A DNA stretch of 5,196 bases. Origin: Lactobacillaceae bacterium UBA639 (GTDB lineage: Bacteria; Bacillota; Bacilli; Lactobacillales; Lactobacillaceae). The notes under the pieces are model-generated. The model saw only the letters and a program-made list of their open reading frames with translations. It was not told the DNA's origin and did no database searches. Positions 1-5,189 of this stretch are shown here, piece after piece (the first letter of the stretch is position 1; every line of letters starts with the position of its first letter). Position numbers and translations under genes: made by a program. The DNA lies in contig DBOT01000146.1 of NCBI GenBank assembly GCA_002299975.1, positions 1 to 5,196 on the forward strand, in the 5' to 3' direction.

Positions 1-1
1 A

Positions 2-7
2 TATACT
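2..7 (+). promoter_or_regulatory. Candidate -10 box of the GntR/ABC operon
   Basis: The hexamer TATACT matches the sigma-A -10 consensus at five of six positions. It lies about 47 bp upstream of the GTG start of the GntR gene, which would give a leader of roughly 40 nt. Its -35 partner would fall outside the window, so only half of the promoter can be judged. The palindrome at 7-26 begins on its last base, an arrangement that suits repression. Confidence 0.35.
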
Positions 8-26
8 TAGTTACATAAGTAATTAA
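7..26. promoter_or_regulatory. Palindromic candidate operator for the GntR/YtrA repressor
   Basis: Two 8-bp arms, TTAGTTAC and GTAATTAA, flank the 4-bp centre ATAA and pair at seven of eight positions. The site overlaps the end of the candidate -10 box and covers the likely transcription start. GntR proteins bind as dimers to palindromes, and YtrA-type repressors commonly control their own operon. Assigning this site to the adjacent repressor is inference from symmetry and position. No consensus for this particular protein was available to compare. Confidence 0.45.
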
Positions 27-53
27 CCAAATAACCGATAAGGGGATGATCCT

Positions 54-437
54 GTGCAATTTGCATTCGACGGGTCCGCGCCACTGTATCAGCAGCTGGC
101 AGCCCAGATCGAAGAGATGATCTTTACCGGCGGCTTTGACGAGGAGGCCCAGATCCCCTCCACGACCCAGCTGTCCCAACAGCTTCATATCAACCCGGCA
201 ACGGTGCTCAAGGGGATGAACATGCTGGTTGATGAGGGCCTGCTGGAGAAGCGGCGGGGACTTGGGATGTTTGTTCGTCCCGGTGCCCGGCAGAAGATCA
301 TGGAGCGCCGCAAGGACAATTTCTACAACGACTATATCAAGAAGCTCCTGGTCGAGGCCGGTAAGCTCGGCATTACCAAGGAGCACCTGATTGAACTGAT
401 CGAACGGGGGGAGCACGATGGAACAATTAAGCATTAA
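54..437 (+). CDS. GntR family transcriptional regulator, YtrA subfamily
   Basis: This is a 127-residue DNA-binding repressor. The winged helix-turn-helix occupies about residues 8-75. It opens with the APLYQQLAAQIEEMI segment, continues through IPSTTQLSQQL and the recognition region NPATVLKGMNML, and ends in the wing EKRRGLGMFV. Only about 50 residues follow, too few for the large effector domains of FadR or HutC types. This short, helical dimerisation tail is diagnostic of the YtrA subfamily. The start is GTG at 54, because AGGGG at 41-45 is 8 nt upstream and the nearby ATG at 46 is out of frame. The 3' end overlaps the ABC ATPase gene by 20 nt, indicating translational coupling. YtrA relatives usually repress the ABC operon they head and respond to cell-envelope or antibiotic stress. 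The inducer here is unknown. Confidence 0.93.
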   Translation: MQFAFDGSAPLYQQLAAQIEEMIFTGGFDEEAQIPSTTQLSQQLHINPATVLKGMNMLVDEGLLEKRRGLGMFVRPGARQKIMERRKDNFYNDYIKKLLVEAGKLGITKEHLIELIERGEHDGTIKH

Positions 438-1290
438 TCACGTCACAAAACGATTCGGCCACCAGCAGGTCCTGGACGATATCTCGTTCACCCTGGCACC
501 AGCCAAGATCTATGGCCTGCTCGGCCGAAATGGGGCTGGGAAGTCAACCCTACTCAACATCATTACTAACCGGATCTTTCCCACGGCGGGGACGGTCAAG
601 CTGGGGGACCAGGATGCCAACGATAACGATGATGTGCTCGGCCGGATCTTTTTGATGAGTGAGACGAACCTCTACCCCAAGCGGACCAGTATTCTGCGGA
701 TGTTTGACCTGGCCAATGAGGCGTATGGTCAGTTTAACTACCAGACGGCGGCACGGCAGCTAAAGGAATTTGGCCTGGACGAGAAGCAACACCTAAGTAA
801 CCTGTCGACGGGGCAGCAGACGATCGCCAAGTTTGTCCTGGCCCTCAACGTCGATGCGGACTACATTCTGATGGATGAACCAGTATTGGGGCTGGATGCG
901 GCTCACCGGGATCTCTTCTACCAGGAATTGCTGAAGAGCTACCAGGCTAAGCCACGGACATTTGTCCTTTCGACGCACCTGATTGAGGAGGTCCAGCAGC
1001 TGGTGGAACACGTGATTATCATTGACCAGGGCAAGGTCGTGGTCGACGATGACGTTCAAAGCTTGCTGGAGCGGGCCTACACCGTCAGCGGACCGGCTGA
1101 CCAGGTCGACAAGTACACGGCCGGTCACCGGATCCTGGCTAGTGAGGACCTGGGAAACATCCGGACAACTTACCTGCTGGATGACCTTGATGACCAGCGG
1201 GTGCTTCCTGATCAGGTCAAGCTTGGTCACTATGACCTGCAGCACTTATTCATCTACTTAACGAACGGAGGCGAAAAGCAGAATGCTTAA
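418..1290 (+). CDS. ABC transporter ATP-binding protein (YtrB-like)
   Basis: This 290-residue nucleotide-binding subunit would energise transport by the membrane protein encoded next. Visible motifs are Walker A GRNGAGKST (36-44), signature LSTGQ (129-133) in place of the usual LSGGQ, Walker B YILMDEP (149-155), a D-loop with GLD (158-160) and the switch histidine H187 in STHL. The Q-loop region reads FLMSETNLYP (78-87), with no glutamine where most ATPases have one. About 75 residues after the catalytic core form a C-terminal extension without a motif I recognise. The start at 418 lies inside the end of the GntR gene and has a purine-rich GGGGGGAG 5 nt upstream. The stop overlaps the permease start by 8 nt. 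Family and context fit the YtrB/exporter type paired with YtrA repressors. The substrate is unknown; export of an antimicrobial peptide or lipid-linked molecule is only a guess. Confidence 0.93.
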   Translation: MEQLSINHVTKRFGHQQVLDDISFTLAPAKIYGLLGRNGAGKSTLLNIITNRIFPTAGTVKLGDQDANDNDDVLGRIFLMSETNLYPKRTSILRMFDLANEAYGQFNYQTAARQLKEFGLDEKQHLSNLSTGQQTIAKFVLALNVDADYILMDEPVLGLDAAHRDLFYQELLKSYQAKPRTFVLSTHLIEEVQQLVEHVIIIDQGKVVVDDDVQSLLERAYTVSGPADQVDKYTAGHRILASEDLGNIRTTYLLDDLDDQRVLPDQVKLGHYDLQHLFIYLTNGGEKQNA

Positions 1291-2008
1291 TACGAAACAG
1301 AAAATGGTGGCCAGCAGTGTCTTTCACCGCCTGGGCGTCGCAACGTTGATTACCATCGCGTGGGTGGTTGGCTTTGAACTGGTGATTGACCTGCTTGGTC
1401 TGATTTTTAACCGCAACTTTATGTCCTTCTTAGTTAGCCTACAGGGGATTCCGGAGTCACTGGTAACGTTTTTGCCGGCCATCTTGATAATCTACTTCCT
1501 GGTGACGTCTTATGGGGACTTCAAGTGGGCCATTCAAAACGGTATTTCGCGTTCTACCCTCTGGCAGGGGCGCCTGGTTGCCCTGGTGCTCAGTACCCTC
1601 CTGGTGTACCTGATCGACGAGCTGCTGACCATGACGTACCGGCCGTTCGGTGGCTGGCATGAAGTTTTGATCAACTTTACCGCCTTCTTGACGGTTGTGC
1701 TGACTTGTCAGGCGATCGGCAATGGCTTCAGCCTCCTGAACCGGAAGTGGAAGGTCATTATGGGGATCGGGTTGCCAGTAATGCTGATCATCCTCATGAT
1801 GATGCTGCTGAGTGGATTGAGTGCCCTGAGCGACAGCATGTTTCTGCCGACCTACCAGCATAACCACTTTGTTGGCCCGCTAGCCTGGCTCTTCAATATG
1901 ACCATGGCGCCGACTACCCCGTGGATCATCTGGGGGATTTACTTGATTATCATCATCTTTCTAACTAAGTTCTTTAACGACCGCCTCCAATTACGGCGGG
2001 ACCAGTAA
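1283..2008 (+). CDS. ABC transporter permease, six predicted membrane helices
   Basis: This is a 241-residue integral membrane protein, the likely channel-forming partner of the preceding ATPase. Hydrophobic stretches suggest six helices at about residues 18-41, 57-76, 98-117, 127-150, 158-179 and 213-231. A basic, polar C-terminal tail, NDRLQLRRDQ, is probably cytoplasmic. Between helices 2 and 3, the segment GDFKWAIQNGISRSTLWQGR resembles the cytosolic coupling element of ABC-2-type exporters, where a conserved 'NGISR' stretch precedes helix 3. The ATG overlaps the ATPase stop by 8 nt and has GGAGG at 1267-1271, an 11-nt spacing. Seven bases after its stop the operon runs into a hairpin terminator. 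The gene has no soluble substrate-binding partner nearby, which favours export over import. The substrate cannot be read from the sequence. Confidence 0.85.
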   Translation: MLNTKQKMVASSVFHRLGVATLITIAWVVGFELVIDLLGLIFNRNFMSFLVSLQGIPESLVTFLPAILIIYFLVTSYGDFKWAIQNGISRSTLWQGRLVALVLSTLLVYLIDELLTMTYRPFGGWHEVLINFTAFLTVVLTCQAIGNGFSLLNRKWKVIMGIGLPVMLIILMMMLLSGLSALSDSMFLPTYQHNHFVGPLAWLFNMTMAPTTPWIIWGIYLIIIIFLTKFFNDRLQLRRDQ

Positions 2009-2010
2009 TA

Positions 2011-2060
2011 TAAAAAATAAAGGATCAGTGGCAGATTATGTCATTGATCCTTTATTTGTA
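2011..2060. terminator. Bidirectional intrinsic terminator between converging operons
   Basis: The arms at 2015-2032 and 2040-2057 form an 18-bp stem with two G-U pairs on the plus-strand RNA, closed by the 7-nt loop AGATTAT. Read on the minus strand, the stem is followed by an uninterrupted TTTTTT and further AT-rich sequence, a strong signal that would end the amaP-asp23 transcript. Read on the plus strand it is followed by TTTATTTGTATT, a weaker tract that would still end the ABC operon. It sits 7 bp after the permease stop and about 20 bp after the asp23 stop. Confidence 0.88.
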
Positions 2061-2076
2061 TTGGCGATGTTATTAG

Positions 2077-2481
2077 CTAAGCGACGTCTTTTTCGTCAGT
2101 GTCGTTAGCTAGCTCTTGGCGGGTTTTAACGTCATTGATGTGTAGTTCGAATTTGACGAGCTTCAGGCCGGTCATCTGATCTAATGCTTTGGCGACTTCT
2201 TGACAGGCCGCCTTGAAGATTTCTGGGGCCGACTTGCCGTACTCGATGGTGGCGTCCATTTTAACTGCTACTTGCTTTTCACCGGCATCCACCTTGATTC
2301 CTTTAGTGACGTTCGTGCCGGATGTTACCTTGTCCGCGAATTCGCTGAACATGTTACCGTCAAGGGAGACGATTCCGGGGACGCGACTGACGGTAATCCC
2401 GGCGATTTTTTCAATTACCTGGTCATCAAATGTTAGTTGTTGGTCAACGGCTGGCTTAGTAGTTTGGTTAGGTGTTGTCAT
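2077..2481 (-). CDS. asp23: Asp23/Gls24 family envelope stress response protein
   Basis: This 134-residue soluble protein belongs to the Asp23/Gls24 (DUF322) family. The conserved domain spans about residues 17-120. Its typical opening is VIEKIAGITVSRVPGIVSLDG (23-42), followed by the alternating-strand segment EKQVAVKMDATIEYG. The C-terminus is acidic and unstructured-looking (ANDTDEKDVA). In Staphylococcus aureus, Asp23 is an abundant cytosolic protein held at the membrane by AmaP and linked to cell-wall stress. The same partnership is inferred here because an AmaP homologue is encoded two genes upstream. The start is ATG at 2481 with AGGAGG 8 nt upstream. It is the last gene of its operon and is followed by the strong terminator at 2011-2060. 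It is shorter than the staphylococcal protein, mainly at the termini. Confidence 0.93.
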   Translation of the reverse strand: MTTPNQTTKPAVDQQLTFDDQVIEKIAGITVSRVPGIVSLDGNMFSEFADKVTSGTNVTKGIKVDAGEKQVAVKMDATIEYGKSAPEIFKAACQEVAKALDQMTGLKLVKFELHINDVKTRQELANDTDEKDVA

Positions 2482-2501
2482 AAGTATTTCCTCCTATGGG
2501 G

Positions 2502-2693
2502 TTAGTTACTGATCTTTTCGAGTAACTTGTTCGTGAATTTGTTAAGGGAGTAGCCCATTACGTCGAGAATGAAGCCGATTGTACCAAGAATTAGGGTGGT
2601 CAACAGAATCGCGAGCATGGGGAGAAATCCCCAGGCGACCCAGCTGACACTGATGATCAGGCCGATCACCATAAAGATTATTGTCAGTTTCAT
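2502..2693 (-). CDS. DUF2273 family small membrane protein
   Basis: This 63-residue protein is almost entirely two hydrophobic helices, at about residues 2-22 and 25-46. They are separated by a short WGFLP turn and followed by a short polar tail with several lysines (NKFTNKLLEKISN). Size, helix layout and position between amaP and asp23 match DUF2273, a small integral membrane family regularly found in alkaline-shock operons. Its biochemical role is not established; a part in anchoring or organising Asp23 at the membrane is inferred from context only. ATG at 2693 is preceded by AGGAGG at a good distance, and the stop codon of amaP (TAG) is built into that ribosome binding site. Ribosomes finishing amaP therefore stop 10 nt before this start, and coupled translation is likely. 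Confidence 0.88.
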   Translation of the reverse strand: MKLTIIFMVIGLIISVSWVAWGFLPMLAILLTTLILGTIGFILDVMGYSLNKFTNKLLEKISN

Positions 2694-2703
2694 CGGACAC
2701 CTC

Positions 2704-3249
2704 CTAAATGATTGCGATGGTTTGTTTGTGGTCGTAAGGCTTCAGGTTAACCTTTAGCTTACGCAGGTCGATGTTGAACCGTTGCTTCAAGTTTTGAGTG
2801 ATTGTATGTTGAATGGTCCGCTGTAGTAGTTGCGGATCGGAACGTTGCGAAAGCATACCACCGACCATAACATCTGCCTGTTGACTGCGCCGATGCATTT
2901 TAATTTTGACAGCGGGATTGTAGAGGTCGTAATTGGCTACTGAAAGTCGCAAATCCTTTTCAACTGCTGCCTGATCAATGTGCATCTTGTATGGGCCATC
3001 GTGGACGATGGTCATCTTCTTGGTCGTTGTTGGCCGGAAGATTGCAATCCCGATCGTTACCAGGGCCAGCAGGATTAGGTAGCCGGCGATTACGACCATG
3101 GTGATTTGCCCAGGGCTTGTGGCTAGCCAGCTAAGGATGCTTTGTGCCCAAGACTGACCTTGGAAATACCAGAGGGCAATTCCGCTACCAGCGATTAGGG
3201 CTTGAACTAGGAAAGCACAGAAGGTCCACCATTTTTTCCACGCTGCCAT
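2704..3249 (-). CDS. amaP: Alkaline shock response membrane anchor protein AmaP
   Basis: This 181-residue membrane protein is predicted to tether Asp23 to the cytoplasmic membrane. Two hydrophobic helices lie at about residues 8-29 and 49-71. After the basic boundary RPTTTKK comes a cytosolic domain of roughly 100 residues, ending in the segment RFNIDLRKLKVNLKPY. This is the two-helix plus Gls24-like layout known for AmaP. I chose ATG at 3249 because AAAGGAG at 3258-3264 is 8 nt upstream. The longer frame starting with GTG at 3258 would begin inside that ribosome binding site and is unlikely. It is the first gene of a three-gene operon with DUF2273 and asp23. An extended -10 promoter lies about 50 bp upstream. 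The stop codon overlaps the ribosome binding site of the next gene. Confidence 0.9.
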   Translation of the reverse strand: MAAWKKWWTFCAFLVQALIAGSGIALWYFQGQSWAQSILSWLATSPGQITMVVIAGYLILLALVTIGIAIFRPTTTKKMTIVHDGPYKMHIDQAAVEKDLRLSVANYDLYNPAVKIKMHRRSQQADVMVGGMLSQRSDPQLLQRTIQHTITQNLKQRFNIDLRKLKVNLKPYDHKQTIAII

Positions 3250-3300
3250 TCGCACCACTCCTTTCTCTCAAAGTGTTTATTTCGTTTTTGCTATGTCTTA

Positions 3301-3309
3301 ACTATAACA
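3301..3309 (-). promoter_or_regulatory. Extended -10 promoter of the amaP operon
   Basis: On the minus strand the sequence reads TGTTATAGT: the hexamer TATAGT (five of six to consensus) with a TG one base upstream, the extended -10 motif. No good -35 box is present at 16-18 bp, which is common for extended -10 promoters. Transcription would start near 3294, giving a leader of about 45 nt before the amaP ATG at 3249. There is no obvious terminator or riboswitch fold within that leader. Confidence 0.5.
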
Positions 3310-3424
3310 GGAAATGAAACCGATTACGTCATTTACTGATCTTCTAAACGCATTCTTAATAATGGCATGACATAATTTATAAAACCAGGTATAAACGATA
3401 GCTTAAGAAGGCAATTAGTTAATC

Positions 3425-3445
3425 ATTGTCAATTAGGGTGACAAT
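3425..3445. repeat. Perfect 7-7-7 inverted repeat, possible operator
   Basis: ATTGTCA and TGACAAT are perfect reverse complements separated by the 7-nt spacer ATTAGGG. No U-tract follows on either strand, so it is not a terminator. It lies about 120 bp upstream of the amaP -10 box and just past the SDR terminator. Its symmetry suits a dimeric regulator. Arms of this length with a short spacer can be expected by chance a few times in a window of this size, so the functional claim is weak. Confidence 0.3.
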
Positions 3446-3450
3446 AGCGG

Positions 3451-3503
3451 AGAAAATAAAAAGGAGCGCGGAACCACGTAGTAAGTTCGTAGTTCAACAC
3501 TCC
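3451..3503 (-). terminator. Intrinsic terminator of the iclR-SDR operon
   Basis: On the minus strand the arms GGAGTGTTGAACTACG and CGTGGTTCCGCGCTCC pair over 16 positions with three G-U pairs and one mismatch, around a 9-nt loop. The tract TTTTTATTTT follows immediately. On the plus strand the G-U pairs become A-C mismatches and no U-tract follows, so the element works in one direction only. It begins about 27 nt after the SDR stop codon, the expected place for the end of the iclR-SDR transcript. Confidence 0.85.
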
Positions 3504-3529
3504 AACGAGTTTAATTACTTAGTTTACGA

Positions 3530-4282
3530 TTATTGTTTTGGTTGGCCGGTCCAGATGCCGTAGCCCATTGAGGCCCCGACGTTTTGACCAGTGATGGCAC
3601 TTGCCTGGTCGGAAACCAGGAAGTAAGCAACGTTGGCAATTTCCTCTGGCTCGGCAATGCGCTTGAGTGGACTGCCGTTCCGGTAAGCAGCCTTCACCTC
3701 TTCAGGGTTGCCTTGGAACATTGGGGTGTTCGTGGCGCCAGGGTTGATGTTGTTTACCCGGATCCCGTACTGACCATAGTCGAGGGCCATGGACCGAACC
3801 AGGTTGGTGACGGCCCCCTTGGCAGCGTTATAGGCAGGCATGTTGTAGTCCCCGAGGAGACCGGCAACGGATGAGATGTTGATGATGTTGCCGGCGTGGC
3901 GGGCGATCATCCCCGGCACAAAGGCCTTAGTCATCAAAAAGATTGACTTAACATCGACCGCCATCGTCTTATCCTAGTCCTCTTCACTGAGTTCGTGCAG
4001 GAGACCACCGGTGAAAATCCCGGCGTTATTGATGACCGCGTCGATTTGATCATACTTGGCATTTACCTGGTCGGCAAACTTGGCCACCGCTTGGCCATCG
4101 CTGACGTCGACCTCGTACATTGCAACCCGGTCGTCATACTGATCCTGCAGCTCCTGGTAGATCTTTTCTGCCTTAGCTGCGTTCCGGACTGCCATGATGA
4201 CGTTCCAATCATTGGCCAGGAACTTCTTGGTCATGCTCAGTCCCATTCCGCTGCCGGCACCAGTGATAATGATGTTTGACAT
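3530..4282 (-). pseudogene. SDR family oxidoreductase interrupted by an in-frame amber codon
   Basis: Read through, this frame encodes a 250-residue classical short-chain dehydrogenase/reductase, the normal family length. The N-terminal part has the nucleotide-binding TGAGSGMG (7-14) and NNAG (85-88). R33 after the second strand hints at NADP(H) use (inference). Codon 103 is TAG at 3974-3976, in the context SEED-stop-DKTMAV; classical SDRs typically have Trp here (EEDWDK), so TGG to TAG by one base is the likely event. The frame continues unbroken with the catalytic S138, Y151 and K155 (YNAAK). The usual catalytic Asn of the NVKG-type motif is Asp110. The ATG at 4282 has GGAGGAAA upstream and follows iclR by 17 bp. 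The 102-residue N-terminal product lacks the active site. A 144-residue C-terminal product from ATG 3964 would lack the cofactor-binding motif. The substrate is unknown. Confidence 0.88.
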
Positions 4283-4299
4283 TGATATTTCCTCCAGTG

Positions 4300-5031
4300 T
4301 TAAAAAATCAGGTTAGTTAATTGGTGACTAACACCATCAAGTTCATGAGCGAGGGACTTAATCTGCCGCCGCTGTAAGGCCGCATCGGATCCGGCAACGC
4401 CGAGGGTCGCCACAAGCTGGCCCACTTGGCTGTAAACGGGTACTGCCAGGCAGCGCATGTTGAGCTGGACCTCTTCGTCATCCAGGGCATACCCCTGATC
4501 ACGGATCGCGGCCAGACTGTACAAGAGATCCTGGCGGTCGGTCAGGGAGTTTTTCGTCGCTGCCTGCCACCTGGTTGTCTGCAAAATGGCGTTCCGGGTC
4601 GGTTCATCCATGAATGCCAGTAGACACTTACCGAGGGCGCTGGCATTCAGCGATTGCCGTTCACCAAGGAGGGCGAAGTCGCTGAGGCGGTCCGCACTCG
4701 CAAAGACCTGGGAGATCACCAGCTCGCCATCGTACTGCATTCCTAAGAAGGCCGTCAGGTGGCGGGCGTCGACCAATGGTTGCACGGTCTGGTTAGCTAG
4801 CCAGCCCACCGGTTGAAACTGCTGCTCCCGTTGCTGCGTCCGTAAGTAGTAGCAGCTTCCTTGCTTGGTCAGCCACTTGAGCTGGACCAGGGTCGTCAAG
4901 ATACGGTAAGCCGTCGTCTTGTTGAGCCTCAAGTCCTTGGCGATACCCTTTAGCACACATCCTGGGTGCTTGGCCACGTATTCCCGAATCCGGGTAGCCT
5001 TGATCAGGGTGGTTGATAATTCCGCACTCAT
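4300..5031 (-). CDS. IclR family transcriptional regulator
   Basis: This 243-residue DNA-binding regulator has the two IclR domains. An N-terminal winged helix-turn-helix (about 5-63) includes VLKGIAKDLRLNKTTAYRIL (26-45). A C-terminal effector domain (about 75-240) carries the family signatures NASALGK (129-135) and DDEEVQLNMRCLAVPV. Length is normal (about 250). Two starts are possible, GTG at 5034 and ATG at 5031, because AGGGG at 5042-5046 is 7 and 10 nt away respectively; I took ATG. The gene is transcribed into the SDR gene 17 bp downstream and away from a presumed gene starting at about 5197. IclR proteins often sense small organic acids or aromatic and sugar-derived metabolites and control adjacent or divergent catabolic genes. 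The ligand here is unknown. No convincing sigma-A promoter for this gene stands out in the AT-rich upstream DNA. Confidence 0.93.
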   Translation of the reverse strand: MSAELSTTLIKATRIREYVAKHPGCVLKGIAKDLRLNKTTAYRILTTLVQLKWLTKQGSCYYLRTQQREQQFQPVGWLANQTVQPLVDARHLTAFLGMQYDGELVISQVFASADRLSDFALLGERQSLNASALGKCLLAFMDEPTRNAILQTTRWQAATKNSLTDRQDLLYSLAAIRDQGYALDDEEVQLNMRCLAVPVYSQVGQLVATLGVAGSDAALQRRQIKSLAHELDGVSHQLTNLIF

Positions 5032-5106
5032 CACTTTTCATCCCCTAATCTACTAGAATTATTATCAAATACCAAAAGTCATTATTTTGTTTCGGCAGAT
5101 TGTAAA

Positions 5107-5131
5107 ATTTAAGTTGAACATTTAAGTGGAC
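5107..5131. repeat. Tandem direct repeat, candidate operator in the divergent spacer
   Basis: The octamer ATTTAAGT occurs at 5107-5114 and again at 5120-5127, a 13-bp period. The following bases are also similar: TGAAC after the first copy and GGAC after the second. The second copy runs into the -35 box of the plus-strand promoter. A regulator bound here could block or recruit RNA polymerase. The IclR protein encoded next door is the natural candidate (inference), although IclR sites are more often described as palindromes. Confidence 0.4.
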
Positions 5132-5156
5132 AGAAAAACCCATCAAGGTCTTTAAT
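5127..5156 (+). promoter_or_regulatory. Candidate promoter for a gene beyond the right edge
   Basis: A -35 box TGGACA (5127-5132) and a -10 box TTTAAT (5151-5156) each match the sigma-A consensus at five of six positions, with an 18-bp spacer. Transcription would begin near 5163, about 34 nt before the start codon predicted at 5197. The promoter points away from iclR, making a divergent pair. Confidence 0.5.
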
Positions 5157-5182
5157 CGTGTTACCACAACATTCCATTAGAA

Positions 5183-5189
5183 AGAAGGA
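5183..5189 (+). promoter_or_regulatory. Ribosome binding site of a gene starting just outside the window
   Basis: AGAAGGA is a good Shine-Dalgarno sequence on the plus strand and is followed by 7 nt (CCTTAAT) before the window ends. A start codon at about 5197 is therefore expected. Nothing of the coding sequence is visible, so its product cannot be named. Its position, divergent from iclR, makes it a likely target of that regulator. Confidence 0.55.

Noticed and set aside
793..1245. Long minus-strand open frame opposite the ABC ATPase gene, and a plus-strand frame at 1022-1261
   Set aside because: Both overlap an ATPase with complete motifs. Their translations show no domain, and no ribosome binding site or promoter supports them.
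1457..1867. Minus-strand open frame rich in His and Gln opposite the permease
   Set aside because: The composition is the reverse-complement shadow of a hydrophobic membrane protein gene.
2200..2512. Two plus-strand open frames opposite asp23
   Set aside because: They are antisense to a well-supported Asp23 gene and lack ribosome binding sites or recognisable domains.
3250..3258. GTG start giving an AmaP nine bases longer
   Set aside because: The GTG overlaps the AAAGGAG ribosome binding site, which is ideally spaced for ATG at 3249.
3353..3409. Distant inverted arms TTCTTAA and TTAAGAA, and AT-rich hexamers near 3371-3382 resembling -10 boxes
   Set aside because: The arms are short and about 43 bp apart. 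The -10-like boxes have no -35 partner, and on the plus strand no gene follows.
3584..4279. Plus-strand open frames opposite the SDR (3584-3874 and 3995-4279)
   Set aside because: They are shadows of the SDR coding frame, with no family resemblance.
4793..5041. Minus-strand frame starting at ATG 5041, overlapping the iclR start
   Set aside because: Its ATG overlaps the iclR ribosome binding site and is read in the wrong frame. The product is low-complexity and has no domain.
5085..5110. Possible iclR promoter elements on the minus strand (TTTACA, TACAAT, GATAAT)
   Set aside because: No pair of boxes has acceptable spacing, so a promoter cannot be assigned with confidence.
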